64,000 bases of DNA from Anaerolineae bacterium (GCA_013178165.1 JABLXG010000003.1:165711-229710), one strand, 5' to 3'. Positions 35,130-44,010 are shown, numbered from the stretch's first letter. Notes: generated by a model from the sequence alone, not told the origin. Made by a program: numbers and translations.

Positions 35130-36101
35130 CTACCCCTGATGATCGCGCATGTAGTCCACGATCTGGTCGATCGTCTGGTCGAGGTCGGTCGTCGGCTCCC
35201 AGCCCACGTAGCGCTTGATCTTGCGGATATCCGGCACACGGCGGCGCATATCCTCAAAGCCCGGCTTGTAGGCCTGCTCGTAGGGCACGAGCTGAATCTC
35301 CGAACTGCTGCCCGTCCGGGCGATCACCCGTCTGGCCAGGTCCAGGATCGTGATCTCCTCGTTGTTGCCAATGTTGAAGACCTCGCCCACCGCCTCCGGG
35401 CACTGGCTCAGGCGGTGGATGGCGTCTACCACATCCTTGACGTTGCAGAAGCAGCGCGTCTGCTGGCCATCGCCAAAGACTTGCAGCGGCTCGTTCTTGA
35501 GCGCCCAGCCGACAAAGCGCGGCAGCACCATGCCGTAATGCCCCATCTGGCGCGGGCCGACCGTGTTGAACAGCCGGAAAGGGATCACCGGCAGGCCGAT
35601 TTCCTGGTAGTAGGCCAGACCCAGGAATTCGTCCAGGGCCTTGCTGGCCGCGTAGCTCCAGCGGCTCTTGGTCGTCGGGCCAAGCAGACGGTCGTCATCC
35701 TCGCTGAAGGGCACTTTGACGCCCTTGCCATAGACCTCGCTGGTGCTGGCGATCAGCACTTTGCGCCGGTAGCGGCGGGCCGTACGCAGCACGATCTGCG
35801 TGCCATCCACATTGACCTCGATCGTATCGATCGGGTGGGAAACGATGGAAAATACGCCTACCGCCGCCGCCAGATGGAAGATCACGTCGCACTCGCTGAC
35901 CAGCCGGTCGAGCACGGTCAGGTTACGAATATCCTCAATGGCGTAGCGAAAGCGCGGGTGGCCTTCCAGGTGGGCAATGTTCTCAAAGCGGCCGGTGGAG
36001 AGGTTGTCGATGATGGTAACTTCATCGCCCAGAGAGAGCAGGTGTTCAGCCAGATGGCTGCCGATGAACCCGGCCCCGCCCGTGATCAGCGCACGCGTCA
36101 T
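35130..36101 (-). CDS. NAD-dependent sugar-nucleotide epimerase/dehydratase
   Basis: The 323-residue extended SDR has the NAD motif ITGGAGFIGSHLAEHL, DNLSTGRFENI, FHLAAAVGV, the catalytic STSEVYG with Y-x3-K as SYAASK, and FRLFNTVGPRQ. It acts on a nucleotide sugar in the cytoplasm; the pattern is closest to GalE/UDP-glucuronate decarboxylase-like enzymes used for cell-surface sugars. GAGG precedes the ATG. It is a single gene, convergent with rnj. The exact product sugar cannot be read from sequence. Confidence 0.88.
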   Translation of the reverse strand: MTRALITGGAGFIGSHLAEHLLSLGDEVTIIDNLSTGRFENIAHLEGHPRFRYAIEDIRNLTVLDRLVSECDVIFHLAAAVGVFSIVSHPIDTIEVNVDGTQIVLRTARRYRRKVLIASTSEVYGKGVKVPFSEDDDRLLGPTTKSRWSYAASKALDEFLGLAYYQEIGLPVIPFRLFNTVGPRQMGHYGMVLPRFVGWALKNEPLQVFGDGQQTRCFCNVKDVVDAIHRLSQCPEAVGEVFNIGNNEEITILDLARRVIARTGSSSEIQLVPYEQAYKPGFEDMRRRVPDIRKIKRYVGWEPTTDLDQTIDQIVDYMRDHQG

Positions 36102-36190
36102 GGTGCATCCTCGTTTCTGTGGAAGTCCCTGCCTGCTGGCGGGCGATTATAACGCGCATCCTGTGGGGCGCAGGCAATACTTGAAAAGAA

Positions 36191-36236
36191 GAGACCAGGA
36201 CACCGGGAGACCAGGAGGCCAGGAGATCGGGAGACC
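36191..36236. repeat. Degenerate short tandem repeat
   Basis: GAGACCAGG, ACACCGG, GAGACCAGG, AGGCCAGG, AGATCGG and GAGACC follow each other without a gap in the intergenic region 36102-36394. Units are seven to nine bases and purine-rich on the plus strand. The rest of the gap shows only a TACAAT-like -10 (36354-36359) before the ECF ATPase gene. Confidence 0.6.
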
Positions 36237-36394
36237 GTCTGCTGACGCGCCCTGGCTTGCTCCCAGCACCCGGCATGCTCACGCCCGCTCGTTTCGCTGA
36301 GTCGCATTTGCCTTGAGAGAATGCGGCTTGGAGCACCGCCCGCGGGGATTCGGTACAATGGGGAGGCGTTCGTTCTGACTGGCCCGATATTGCC

Positions 36395-37210
36395 ATGCCT
36401 CAATCGATCATCCACCTCGAAAATGTAACCTTCGCCTACCCACCGGTGCTGCTGGATGGTGAGCCGCTGCGCGTCCTGCGCGGCGTAACGTTGGATGTGC
36501 CAGCGGGGCAATTCGTCGGCGTGATCGGCCCCAATGGCGTCGGCAAGACCACCCTGCTGCTGATCCTGGCCGGGCTGGCTCCCCGGCTGACCAAAGGGCA
36601 GCTTTCCGGCGTGGTGGAGGTACGCGGGCGCACCAGTATGGTGTTCCAGGAACCGGAGGGGCAGCTCTTTAACCCGACCGTCGAGGCTGAAGTAGCATGG
36701 GGCATGGAGAATCTGGGCCTGCCCATCGACGAGATCGAGCGGCGGCTGGACTGGGTGCTACGGGCGATGGGCATCGCTAACCTGCGCACCGCCGCGCCGG
36801 GGGCGCTTTCCGGCGGCCAGCAGAAGCGCGTGGCGCTGGCCGCAGCCCTGGCCATGCAACCGGACATCCTCCTCCTGGACGAGCCGACCTCCGGCCTGGA
36901 CCCGGTTGGCCAGCAGGAAGTGCTGGAAGCCCTGGAAGACCTGCGCCGCACCTACCCGGTGACAGTGATCCTGGTGGAAAACGACGCCGAGACGGTTGTC
37001 CGCTTCGCCGAGCGTGTACTGGTACTCCACGAGGGACGCATCGTCCGCGATGCGCCTCCGGCGGCCATCTTCCGCGAGATCGCCTTTCTGGACGGAATCG
37101 GCGCACCGATTCCCCCGGCGGCGCGGCTGGCGTCTATGCTCCGCGAGGCCGGACTGGAAGTCGACTTCCTGACGCTGGAAGAAGCGATCGCCGCCCTTCG
37201 CCGTACGTGA
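36395..37210 (+). CDS. ECF-type ABC transporter ATP-binding protein
   Basis: The 271-residue ATPase has Walker A GPNGVGKTTLLLIL, the Q-loop in MVFQEPEGQLFNPTVEAEVAWG, the signature LSGGQQKRVALAAAL and Walker B ILLLDEPTSGLDP with the H-loop replaced by VILVENDAETVV. The FQ(E/D)P..Q.F..TV..E(V/I)A(F/W)G block is the mark of EcfA/CbiO-type ATPases that energise vitamin or cobalt/nickel uptake. An EcfT, an S component or a second ATPase is not next to it, so its partners are elsewhere. The last residue of the LVEND segment replacing the usual switch histidine is typical of some EcfA2 proteins or a loss; this should be compared. Confidence 0.85.
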   Translation: MPQSIIHLENVTFAYPPVLLDGEPLRVLRGVTLDVPAGQFVGVIGPNGVGKTTLLLILAGLAPRLTKGQLSGVVEVRGRTSMVFQEPEGQLFNPTVEAEVAWGMENLGLPIDEIERRLDWVLRAMGIANLRTAAPGALSGGQQKRVALAAALAMQPDILLLDEPTSGLDPVGQQEVLEALEDLRRTYPVTVILVENDAETVVRFAERVLVLHEGRIVRDAPPAAIFREIAFLDGIGAPIPPAARLASMLREAGLEVDFLTLEEAIAALRRT

Positions 37211-37244
37211 AGAGTCATGCCTCAGACGCTCCGCGTGGCCGAAA

Positions 37245-37274
37245 TTGACCATTCCGCGCGCCCGGTGCTATGAT
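37245..37274 (+). promoter_or_regulatory. Promoter of the anchored protein/methyltransferase pair
   Basis: TTGACC (37245-37250) and TATGAT (37269-37274) are 18 bases apart, 41 bases before the ATG at 37316. Confidence 0.55.
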
Positions 37275-37315
37275 CCGCAACACGACAGGCGAGTTCTCAC
37301 CTCAGGAGCAGGGCC

Positions 37316-38293
37316 ATGCAGCGTCTCAAGTCCGGCTGGGAAACCTTCAAAACCATCGCCATCCTGTTCTCGCTGTTGGTCAACCTGGCGTTGATCGCCG
37401 CGCTGGTCTTCCTGGCGACACAGATCCTGCCGATCAAGAACACCATTGCCGAGCCGCTGATCGACGGCCTGCATGCCAGCTTCGTCGGCCTGGACAAGGC
37501 CACCATTGACCGCATCATCCCGGTGCGGGAGACAATCCCGGTCCAATTCACCCTGCCACTGCAACAGAACACAACCGTCGTGCTGACCGCGCCTGTGCCG
37601 CTGCAGGCTTACGCGCAGTTCAACCTGCCCGGCGGCGGCGGCACGATCAACGGCGTGGTCAGCCTGCAGCTCCCGCAGGGCATGAGCCTGCCGGTGGCGC
37701 TTGACCTGCAGGTGCCGGTCGATACCACCCTGCCGGTCAGCCTGGATGTGCGGGCGGTGATCCCGGTGGAAGAGACGCAATTGCATGACCCGCTGGCGAA
37801 TCTGCGCCGCCTGCTGGACCCGATCGTGCGCGTCCTGGACAACCTGCCGGACGACAGCGGGGCACTGCTGGCCCTGCTGGGTCAGGCCCTGACCGGCCAG
37901 TTGCCCGACCTGCAACAGCCTACAGCCGCCAGCCTGTATCCCTGGCCGGGCTATTCGATCACGGCAGGGGACGGCTACACCTGGCCGGAGGATATGCCCG
38001 CTCAGCCCGGCACCCTGACCGGGACTGTGCCGGGCGGCTGGCAGGCGTGGGGCCGCGCCCCCGGCGCCCCGGACGGCATCTATGTACCCTATGGCTGGAT
38101 CGGCCCGGCCAACATCATCCCGGCGGGCAGCGACCTGATCGATCCCCAGACTGCGCCGCGCATGCGCCCGCAGGCTCCCGCCCCGCAATCCTACCTGGCC
38201 GGCCAGGCCGCGCCCACCGAGACGACAGCTGTCGAAGAGGTTCCTGCCGGGGGCGACCAGGGTATCCTGCCCACGCCGACGCCGGATTTCTGA
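37316..38293 (+). CDS. Membrane-anchored protein of unknown function
   Basis: The 325-residue product has one N-terminal span (IAILFSLLVNLALIAALVFLA) and a long extracytoplasmic part. Residues 60-150 are rich in short hydrophobic strands each ending in 'LPV' or 'IPV' (VRETIPVQFTLPLQQ, LSLPVALDLQVPVDT), and the C-terminal third is Pro/Gly-rich with WPGYSITAGDGYTWPED and a low-complexity tail. No family was recognised. AGGAG lies eight bases before the ATG. The methyltransferase gene starts 18 bases later, so the two are co-transcribed. The middle region looks like a repetitive beta sheet or lipid-binding surface, which is only an impression. Confidence 0.7.
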   Translation: MQRLKSGWETFKTIAILFSLLVNLALIAALVFLATQILPIKNTIAEPLIDGLHASFVGLDKATIDRIIPVRETIPVQFTLPLQQNTTVVLTAPVPLQAYAQFNLPGGGGTINGVVSLQLPQGMSLPVALDLQVPVDTTLPVSLDVRAVIPVEETQLHDPLANLRRLLDPIVRVLDNLPDDSGALLALLGQALTGQLPDLQQPTAASLYPWPGYSITAGDGYTWPEDMPAQPGTLTGTVPGGWQAWGRAPGAPDGIYVPYGWIGPANIIPAGSDLIDPQTAPRMRPQAPAPQSYLAGQAAPTETTAVEEVPAGGDQGILPTPTPDF

Positions 38294-38311
38294 CCGACCG
38301 GGAGTTCCCTG

Positions 38312-39205
38312 ATGACCGCACCGGATACTCCCCCTGTCTGCGATTATGAAGGATCCGGCTACCGCCAGGACTTCTGGGAAAAGCAGGGCCGCGACTATGA
38401 GGATCGGGTGGAGCGTATCGCCCTGCGGCGGCTGCTGCCGACCGGCGGGCAGCGCGCTTTGGAGATCGGCGCCGGATTTGGCCGCCTGACGGCTGAACTG
38501 GCCGCTTACGAGCAGGTGGTGTTGCTGGACTACTCGCGTAGCCTGCTCGCGGAGGCACGCGCCCGGCTGGGTGATGGGCGCTACAGCTATGTCGCCGCCG
38601 ATGTGTACCGGATGCCCTTCCGCCCTGGAACATTCGACGGCGCGACGATGATCCGCGTCATCCACCACATTGCTGATGTGCCGCTGGCCCTGCGCGGGAT
38701 CCGTCGGGTGCTGGCCCCCGGCGCGATCTTCATCCTGGAATACGCCAACAAGCGCAACCTCAAGGCCATGCTGCGCTACACCCTGCGCCGCCAGGCGTGG
38801 AATCCGTACAGCCTGGAGCCAACCGAGTTTGTCCCGCTCAACTTCGATTTCCACCCGGCCTACATGCTGGAGGCGGTACAGGCGGCGGGCTTCCGGGTGG
38901 AGCAGCGGCTGGCCGTCTCCCTGTTCCGGCTGGGAATGCTCAAGCGGCTGGTGCCAGTCGGGGCGCTGGCCGGGCTGGACGGCGCACTGCAGGGCATCGC
39001 GCCGCTGATCTCGCCCAGCGTCTTCACCCGCAACCTGGCCGCCGGAGAGGGGCCGGATGTCACCGGCGAACCGCTGAGCTTCGTCTGTCCGCTCTGCGGC
39101 GGCGATCTGACGCCGGAAGGGGAAGCGCTCCATTGCGCGGCGGCTGGCTGCGGTCGGCGCTGGCTCAGGCGCGATGGCATCTGGGACTTCAAAGAGCCTG
39201 GCTGA
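38312..39205 (+). CDS. SAM-dependent methyltransferase with C-terminal zinc ribbon
   Basis: The 297-residue protein has a class I methyltransferase core: ALEIGAGFGRLTAELA (motif I), VVLLDYSRSLLAEA, YVAADVYRMPF and GTFDGATMIRVIHHI. A short tail has four cysteines, CPLCGG and HCAAAGCGRRW, forming a Trm112-like zinc ribbon. Such fusions methylate lipids, quinones or small molecules; the target here is unknown. It follows the anchored protein by 18 bases. The tail resembles free-standing 'Trm112-like' proteins that activate methyltransferases. Confidence 0.87.
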   Translation: MTAPDTPPVCDYEGSGYRQDFWEKQGRDYEDRVERIALRRLLPTGGQRALEIGAGFGRLTAELAAYEQVVLLDYSRSLLAEARARLGDGRYSYVAADVYRMPFRPGTFDGATMIRVIHHIADVPLALRGIRRVLAPGAIFILEYANKRNLKAMLRYTLRRQAWNPYSLEPTEFVPLNFDFHPAYMLEAVQAAGFRVEQRLAVSLFRLGMLKRLVPVGALAGLDGALQGIAPLISPSVFTRNLAAGEGPDVTGEPLSFVCPLCGGDLTPEGEALHCAAAGCGRRWLRRDGIWDFKEPG

Positions 39206-39271
39206 CAAACAGCACAGCAGAGACTTGAGCGGAAAGCCGCCGGCGCAGGCCACCTGTCAGGAGTGTGAACA

Positions 39272-41401
39272 ATGAGGCGAAAAATGCTTTGGGTGGTCCT
39301 GGCTTGCCTGCTGACGGCGCTGCTGATCATCCCGGCAGCTGCCCAGCCTGACGGCCCGACCGGCCAGACCCCCTGGGACCTGCGCAATCTGCCTCAGGAG
39401 GGCGTGTTTGTGTTCTACGATGCTCCCCTGCAGGCTGCTCAGACCGGTAAGCCGGTTGACGCAGGCGACTTTGACGGCGACGGATGCGGCGATCTGGCGA
39501 TCACCGGTCAGAACGCCAGCCATACGGTAGGCAACGCCTGGCGCAATGGCAACGGGCACATCCGCCTGCTCTTTGGCCTGTGCCGCGTGGAAACCGACCG
39601 GATCGCCATGGAGGATGTCCTGGCTGGCCGGGCCGAACTGCCCCTGCCGCTGATCACGATCTACGGGGCGCGGGCAGGCGACATGGCCGGGACGGAGACA
39701 CACGTCGCGGACTTCAACGGCGACGGCTACGACGACCTGCTCGTCAGCGCCCAGAACCACGACGGGCCGGGGCAGGTGCGCGTCAACGCCGGGGCCGCTT
39801 ACGTAATCTTCGGCGCGGCAGACCTGGCCGGGCGTGGCGATATCGACCTGGCCGATCCACCGGAAGGCGTTCTGACCATCCTGGGCGATACCGACGGTGA
39901 TCACTTTGGCATCTGGGTGGAGAGCGGCGACTTCAATGGTGACGGTCTGCAGGACATGCTGATCGGAGCCAACCAGGCCGACGGCATTGAGGAACGCCGG
40001 GCTAACGCCGGGGAAGCCTGGATCTTCTACGGTGCTGAAGACATCTTCGGGACATATGGGAGCGTAATCGATTTGCGCCAGCCACCATCCAGCGCCACGC
40101 GCCTGATCGGAGCCGACTACGACGACCTGTTCGGCTCGACGGTCTTCGGCGGCGACCTGGATGGCGACGGTATCGATGACGCTGTGATCAGCGCGGCGTT
40201 GTGGCGTGGTTCGGCGGGCGTGGGCGGGCTGTCCTTCGGCGGCGGCGATGGCCCTGGCAACACCCGTTACAACGCCGGGGATACCTACGTGATCTTCGGA
40301 CGGCCCGACCTGCGCGGTCAGACCCTGGACATGGCCGCGCTACTGACCGACGCCGGTCGCCCGCTCGACAGTAGCCTGACCGTGATCTATGGCGCCGGGC
40401 CAAACGATCTGCTCGGCGAGGAAATCGCTATCGGCGATCTGAACGGCGACAGACGTAATGACCTGGTGCTGGGTACGCTGGTCGGCTATGGGCCGGGTGA
40501 CATCCTGCCAGAAGCGGGCGAAGCATGGGTGATCTACACGACGGCGTTCTTTCGGGGGCAGATGTTTGACCTGGCCAACCCGCCACGCAGTACGGTCGTG
40601 ATCTATCCTGACCAGCCGTACAGCAAGGGTGGGGACACGATGAAGGTTGCCGATATCAACGGCGACGGGATCGCTGATCTGCTCTACGGCGCACCGGATT
40701 ACGATCCGATCGGCTATGACCTGATCGTGCGGCGCAACGCCGGGCTGCTGGCCGTGATCTATGGACAGAATGGCCCTCTGCCCTCCAACAACGGGCAAAT
40801 CCAGCTGCCGTCCGAACTGCCGGAAGGGCTGCGGGTGCAATACGTCATCGGCGCGGATCAGAACGACATGCTGGCCTATTCGATGGCGGTCTATGAGATC
40901 AGCGGCGATGGCGTGCTGGACATCATCCCCAACGCGATGGGTGGAGATGGGGCGTACAACACGTTGAGTAATGCCGGGGAGATCTACGTGATCGACGGCG
41001 TAGAGTTCGTGGACGTGGCCCATGACTCCGCCGCCCTGCCCGCCGCCACACTGCCCGCTGTGCCCACGCCGACGCCCCAGCCGCTGCCCACGCTGACGAT
41101 CGACATCAGCGCGCCGGGCAATGTGGATGAAGGGCGGCGGCTGTACCGGATGGCCTGCGCTGGGTGCCACGGTCTGAACGCTGACGGCGAAGGGGTGGGC
41201 GTCCCACTGCGGGATACGCCGTTTATGCGTGATACATCGGCGGAAGAGCTGCTGCGCTTCCTGCAGGTGGGCCGCAGCAGCGACGATCCGGCCAACACCA
41301 CCGGCGTCGCCATGCCCGCTTACGGTGGACGCCCAGACTGGGGTGAAGTTGAACTCTGGGATGTGGTCGCCTACTTGCGCTACCTCAACGGGCTGGACTA
41401 G
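39272..41401 (+). CDS. Secreted FG-GAP repeat protein fused to a cytochrome c domain
   Basis: The 709-residue exported protein has a signal peptide (MLWVVLACLLTALLIIPAA, cleavage near AQP). Seven FG-GAP/integrin-alpha repeats follow, each with a calcium-loop motif such as DFDGDGCGDL, DFNGDGYDDL, DFNGDGLQDM, DLDGDGIDDA and DINGDGIADL, making a beta propeller. After a Thr/Pro linker (TPTPQPLPTL) comes a class I cytochrome c domain with the haem motif CAGCH near residue 628 and a methionine ligand in GVAMPAYGG. It probably sits on the outer surface and moves electrons or senses redox state. The fusion is unusual. Confidence 0.9.
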   Translation: MRRKMLWVVLACLLTALLIIPAAAQPDGPTGQTPWDLRNLPQEGVFVFYDAPLQAAQTGKPVDAGDFDGDGCGDLAITGQNASHTVGNAWRNGNGHIRLLFGLCRVETDRIAMEDVLAGRAELPLPLITIYGARAGDMAGTETHVADFNGDGYDDLLVSAQNHDGPGQVRVNAGAAYVIFGAADLAGRGDIDLADPPEGVLTILGDTDGDHFGIWVESGDFNGDGLQDMLIGANQADGIEERRANAGEAWIFYGAEDIFGTYGSVIDLRQPPSSATRLIGADYDDLFGSTVFGGDLDGDGIDDAVISAALWRGSAGVGGLSFGGGDGPGNTRYNAGDTYVIFGRPDLRGQTLDMAALLTDAGRPLDSSLTVIYGAGPNDLLGEEIAIGDLNGDRRNDLVLGTLVGYGPGDILPEAGEAWVIYTTAFFRGQMFDLANPPRSTVVIYPDQPYSKGGDTMKVADINGDGIADLLYGAPDYDPIGYDLIVRRNAGLLAVIYGQNGPLPSNNGQIQLPSELPEGLRVQYVIGADQNDMLAYSMAVYEISGDGVLDIIPNAMGGDGAYNTLSNAGEIYVIDGVEFVDVAHDSAALPAATLPAVPTPTPQPLPTLTIDISAPGNVDEGRRLYRMACAGCHGLNADGEGVGVPLRDTPFMRDTSAEELLRFLQVGRSSDDPANTTGVAMPAYGGRPDWGEVELWDVVAYLRYLNGLD

Positions 41402-41422
41402 GCGGGTTGAAGCCAGCAGCGC

Positions 41423-42346
41423 TCACGGCGCAAAGCGCTCCCAGCGGGAGCGATCCCCGGCCAAGGCGTAGATCTGGCCATCCGACCCGGTAAGGTAGAT
41501 CGCGCCGCCGCCCTGAGCGCCAGTCTGCTGGATGGTGGCGGTGTAGGCGTCTTCCCACTCGCGCAGCGCCCAGCCCAGGCGGTTGCGGACGGCCGGCGTG
41601 GTGCGCCAGAGCTGGCCAAAGCCCCGGCGCGGCTGCTGCCACAGGCCCTGCGGTCCGACGATCGAGAGATCGCGCTCCGGCATCCCCTCGACATAGGTGT
41701 CGTTATAGTGCTCCCAGGCCGGTTGCTGGCCGTCGGCATACAGCACATAGATCATCCGGTCAACGCCCGTCCAGAACATCTGCCCGCGCTCAAAGGCCAG
41801 GGCCGCCGCCGGCGAACTGATCGCCGATGTCGCCGGGCAGCTACCCGGTTGCCGCGAACTGAAGAACCAGGGGTAAACGCAGTTGCCGCTGGAGTCCAAC
41901 GCGGCGGGCGGGGCGCTCACCGGGGCGCTGCTACCAGGAACCGGGTTGACCTGCACCGGCACCACCGGGATCGGCGTGAACAAAGTGGGAGGCGGCAGCG
42001 GGGTCGGGAAGGGCGTCTGTGTCGGCGGGAACGTCGGCGTGGGGCTGGGCGTCTCACTCGGTGTACTGGAAGGCGTCCAGGTGATCGTCGGCGTGCGGGT
42101 GGGCGGCAGGGTTGGTGTCACCAGGGCGATCGCCGTCTCAGCCACGAAGTCCGGTGTGGGCGGCGCCGGAGTTGGCGTTTCCGTCAGAGTGGGGACGGGC
42201 GTGATCGAAGGCAGGGCGGCCACCGTCGGGATGAGCGCCGTGTCCTCCACCAGGCGTGGGCCGCTTAATCGCCCGTTGCACCCGGCCAAGATCAGCGCGC
42301 CGAGCGCCGCCACGATCAGCAGGGGAAAGCGTCTGGCTGTGGACAT
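41423..42346 (-). CDS. Lipoprotein with Thr/Pro linker and a paralogous C-terminal domain
   Basis: The 307-residue lipoprotein has a lipobox ILAGC, a 100-residue linker rich in TPT, and a C-terminal domain of about 150 residues. The domain shows GNCVYPWFFSSRQPGSCP, FERGQMFWTGVDRMIYVLY, TYVEGMPERD, GLWQQPRRGFGQLWR and RLGWALREWEDAY. The same domain forms most of the next gene. No function is known; the tryptophan-rich pattern suggests ligand binding. The ATG at 42346 was chosen with AGGAGC seven bases upstream. It reads away from the FG-GAP gene on the opposite strand, 21 bases from its stop. Confidence 0.75.
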   Translation of the reverse strand: MSTARRFPLLIVAALGALILAGCNGRLSGPRLVEDTALIPTVAALPSITPVPTLTETPTPAPPTPDFVAETAIALVTPTLPPTRTPTITWTPSSTPSETPSPTPTFPPTQTPFPTPLPPPTLFTPIPVVPVQVNPVPGSSAPVSAPPAALDSSGNCVYPWFFSSRQPGSCPATSAISSPAAALAFERGQMFWTGVDRMIYVLYADGQQPAWEHYNDTYVEGMPERDLSIVGPQGLWQQPRRGFGQLWRTTPAVRNRLGWALREWEDAYTATIQQTGAQGGGAIYLTGSDGQIYALAGDRSRWERFAP

Positions 42347-42444
42347 ACATGGTCGCTCCTGTCTGCTCCTGCTCACCTGGATGACTCCAGCAGGGGCTGG
42401 CAATGCGCCGCCCCTGCTGCGAATACTACCACGGTTGCGGCGGA

Positions 42445-43038
42445 TCAGCCCAGGAAAGTGAACAGTTCCCAGATGCCCTCCGGGCCGGGGTGAAGCTGGT
42501 AGACCTTGTTATCGTCGCGCATGAAGAAAACGAGCGTACCTTCCGGCGTTTCTGCCTTTTGCAGCCAGCCTTCGTAACTGGCCTCCCACTCTTCAAGCGC
42601 CCAGCCCAACCGTTCGCTCACCGTAGCATCCTGCCGCCAGAGCAGACCAAAGCCGCGGCGCGGCTGTTGCCACAGGCCCAGCGGCCCGACCAGGCCCGCC
42701 TCGCGCTCCGGCATCCCTTCAAGGAATGTATCGGGGTAGCTGGCCCAGTACGGCGCCTGAAAATCGCGGAACAGGACGTAGATCGTCTGCTCCGCCTGAA
42801 CCCAGATCATCTCGCCGCGCTCAAATTCCAGGCGGGCGAGATCGGTGGAAATCGGCGGGGTGCTGGGGCAGGCATCCACCGGGCGGGCCTGCGCCCCGAA
42901 GAACCAGTCGTACTGGCAACCTGCCTGGGCGGCATCCGCCGGGCTATCCGGCGCCGGGCTGGCAGAAGCTACCAGCAGTGGCAGGACGGATAGGGCCAGC
43001 AACACCAGGCTCAAGATCAGCAAGCGGGTCAAACGCAT
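42445..43038 (-). CDS. Secreted single-domain paralogue of the adjacent lipoprotein
   Basis: The 197-residue exported protein has a signal peptide (LILSLVLLALSVLPLLVAS) and the same domain as the downstream gene: CQYDWFFGAQARPVDACP, FERGEMIWVQAEQTIYVLF, DTFLEGMPERE, GLWQQPRRGFGLLWR and RLGWALEEWEASY. Two conserved cysteines probably form a disulfide. The ATG has AAGGA eight bases upstream. The pair lies in tandem, 98 bases apart, and looks like a local duplication followed by gain of a lipobox and linker in one copy. Confidence 0.75.
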   Translation of the reverse strand: MRLTRLLILSLVLLALSVLPLLVASASPAPDSPADAAQAGCQYDWFFGAQARPVDACPSTPPISTDLARLEFERGEMIWVQAEQTIYVLFRDFQAPYWASYPDTFLEGMPEREAGLVGPLGLWQQPRRGFGLLWRQDATVSERLGWALEEWEASYEGWLQKAETPEGTLVFFMRDDNKVYQLHPGPEGIWELFTFLG

Positions 43039-43312
43039 GAGTCACATCCTTACCAGTAATCCAGCCATCGGACGGTCCGGACGGCGAACAGAATCGCCGC
43101 TATCTCCATCTTGGCGTGAATGGCCCATAATGTCGAGCGTCCCATCCACCGCCTGCCCGCCGCTTTCCTGACAGATCACTGACTGGCCGGGGTACGCCTC
43201 AGAGAACGCCGCAACCTGTTGGCCAGAAATGCATCTAAGAGCCGTAACCTCAAATCACGGGGCGTGTTTTTGTTGTTACAATGACGGTATACAGGAACCA
43301 GAGGGCGTGATA

Positions 43313-43963
43313 ATGGATTTGCTGACGATCGCAAGAACAGCCATCGTGTGCTACCTGATCGGGGCCATCCCCACGGCTTACCTGATCGGGCGCCTCAACG
43401 GCATCAACATTTTCGAGGTAGGCAGCGGTAACATGGGGGCGACCAACGCCATCCGTGCCCTGGGCTGGGGCTGGGGCGTGGTCGTCTGGGCGATCGACAT
43501 CAGCAAGGGCATCGCTGCCGTAGCGCTGGCGATGACTCTGCTCCCGAACGGCTACGCCCAGGTGGTGGGCGGGCTGGCGGCCATCCTGGGGCATAACTGG
43601 TCGCTGTTCGCCGCCCTGTTGACCGGACGGCTGCGCGGGGGCAAAGGGGCTGCTACCTGGATGGGCACTTTCCTCATGATCGCCCCGACCCCATCAGTTG
43701 CCCTGGTGATCGGCTTGTTCGCCGCGATCGTCTTGCTGACCCGCTATGTCTCGCTGGGCGTACTGCTCAGCGTGGCAGCAGGGGCGATCTCGCTGGCTGT
43801 CCTGGCCTACAGCCAGATTGCGGGCATGCCGACTCTGCTGGGGGCCAGGGAAGCCTACATCGCTTATGGCATCCTGGCCGCAGTTATGATCTTCTACCGC
43901 CACCGCGATAACATCCAGCGCCTGCTGGCCGGGACTGAGCGCCGGCTTGGCGAGCGGGCGTAG
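43313..43963 (+). CDS. plsY: Acyl-phosphate:glycerol-3-phosphate acyltransferase PlsY
   Basis: The 216-residue inner-membrane enzyme acylates glycerol-3-phosphate at position 1 using acyl-phosphate, the first step of phospholipid synthesis. It has about five spans and the three PlsY motifs: GSGNMGATNAIRALG, LRGGKGAATWMG and the C-terminal IFYRHRDNIQRLLAGTERRLG. The ATG at 43313 was chosen with AGAGGG eight bases upstream; the upstream frame is non-conserved. It has a terminator 25 bases after its stop. Confidence 0.95.
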   Translation: MDLLTIARTAIVCYLIGAIPTAYLIGRLNGINIFEVGSGNMGATNAIRALGWGWGVVVWAIDISKGIAAVALAMTLLPNGYAQVVGGLAAILGHNWSLFAALLTGRLRGGKGAATWMGTFLMIAPTPSVALVIGLFAAIVLLTRYVSLGVLLSVAAGAISLAVLAYSQIAGMPTLLGAREAYIAYGILAAVMIFYRHRDNIQRLLAGTERRLGERA

Positions 43964-43987
43964 CCCGCTTCAGCTACCGTATGACCG

Positions 43988-44010
43988 GGAACCCTGCGGG
44001 GTTCCTTTTT
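43988..44010 (+). terminator. Terminator of plsY
   Basis: GGAACCC pairs with GGGTTCC around TGCG and is followed by TTTTT. Confidence 0.88.

Noticed and set aside
36191-36236. CRISPR array
   Set aside because: Units are too short, contiguous and without spacers; no cas genes are present.
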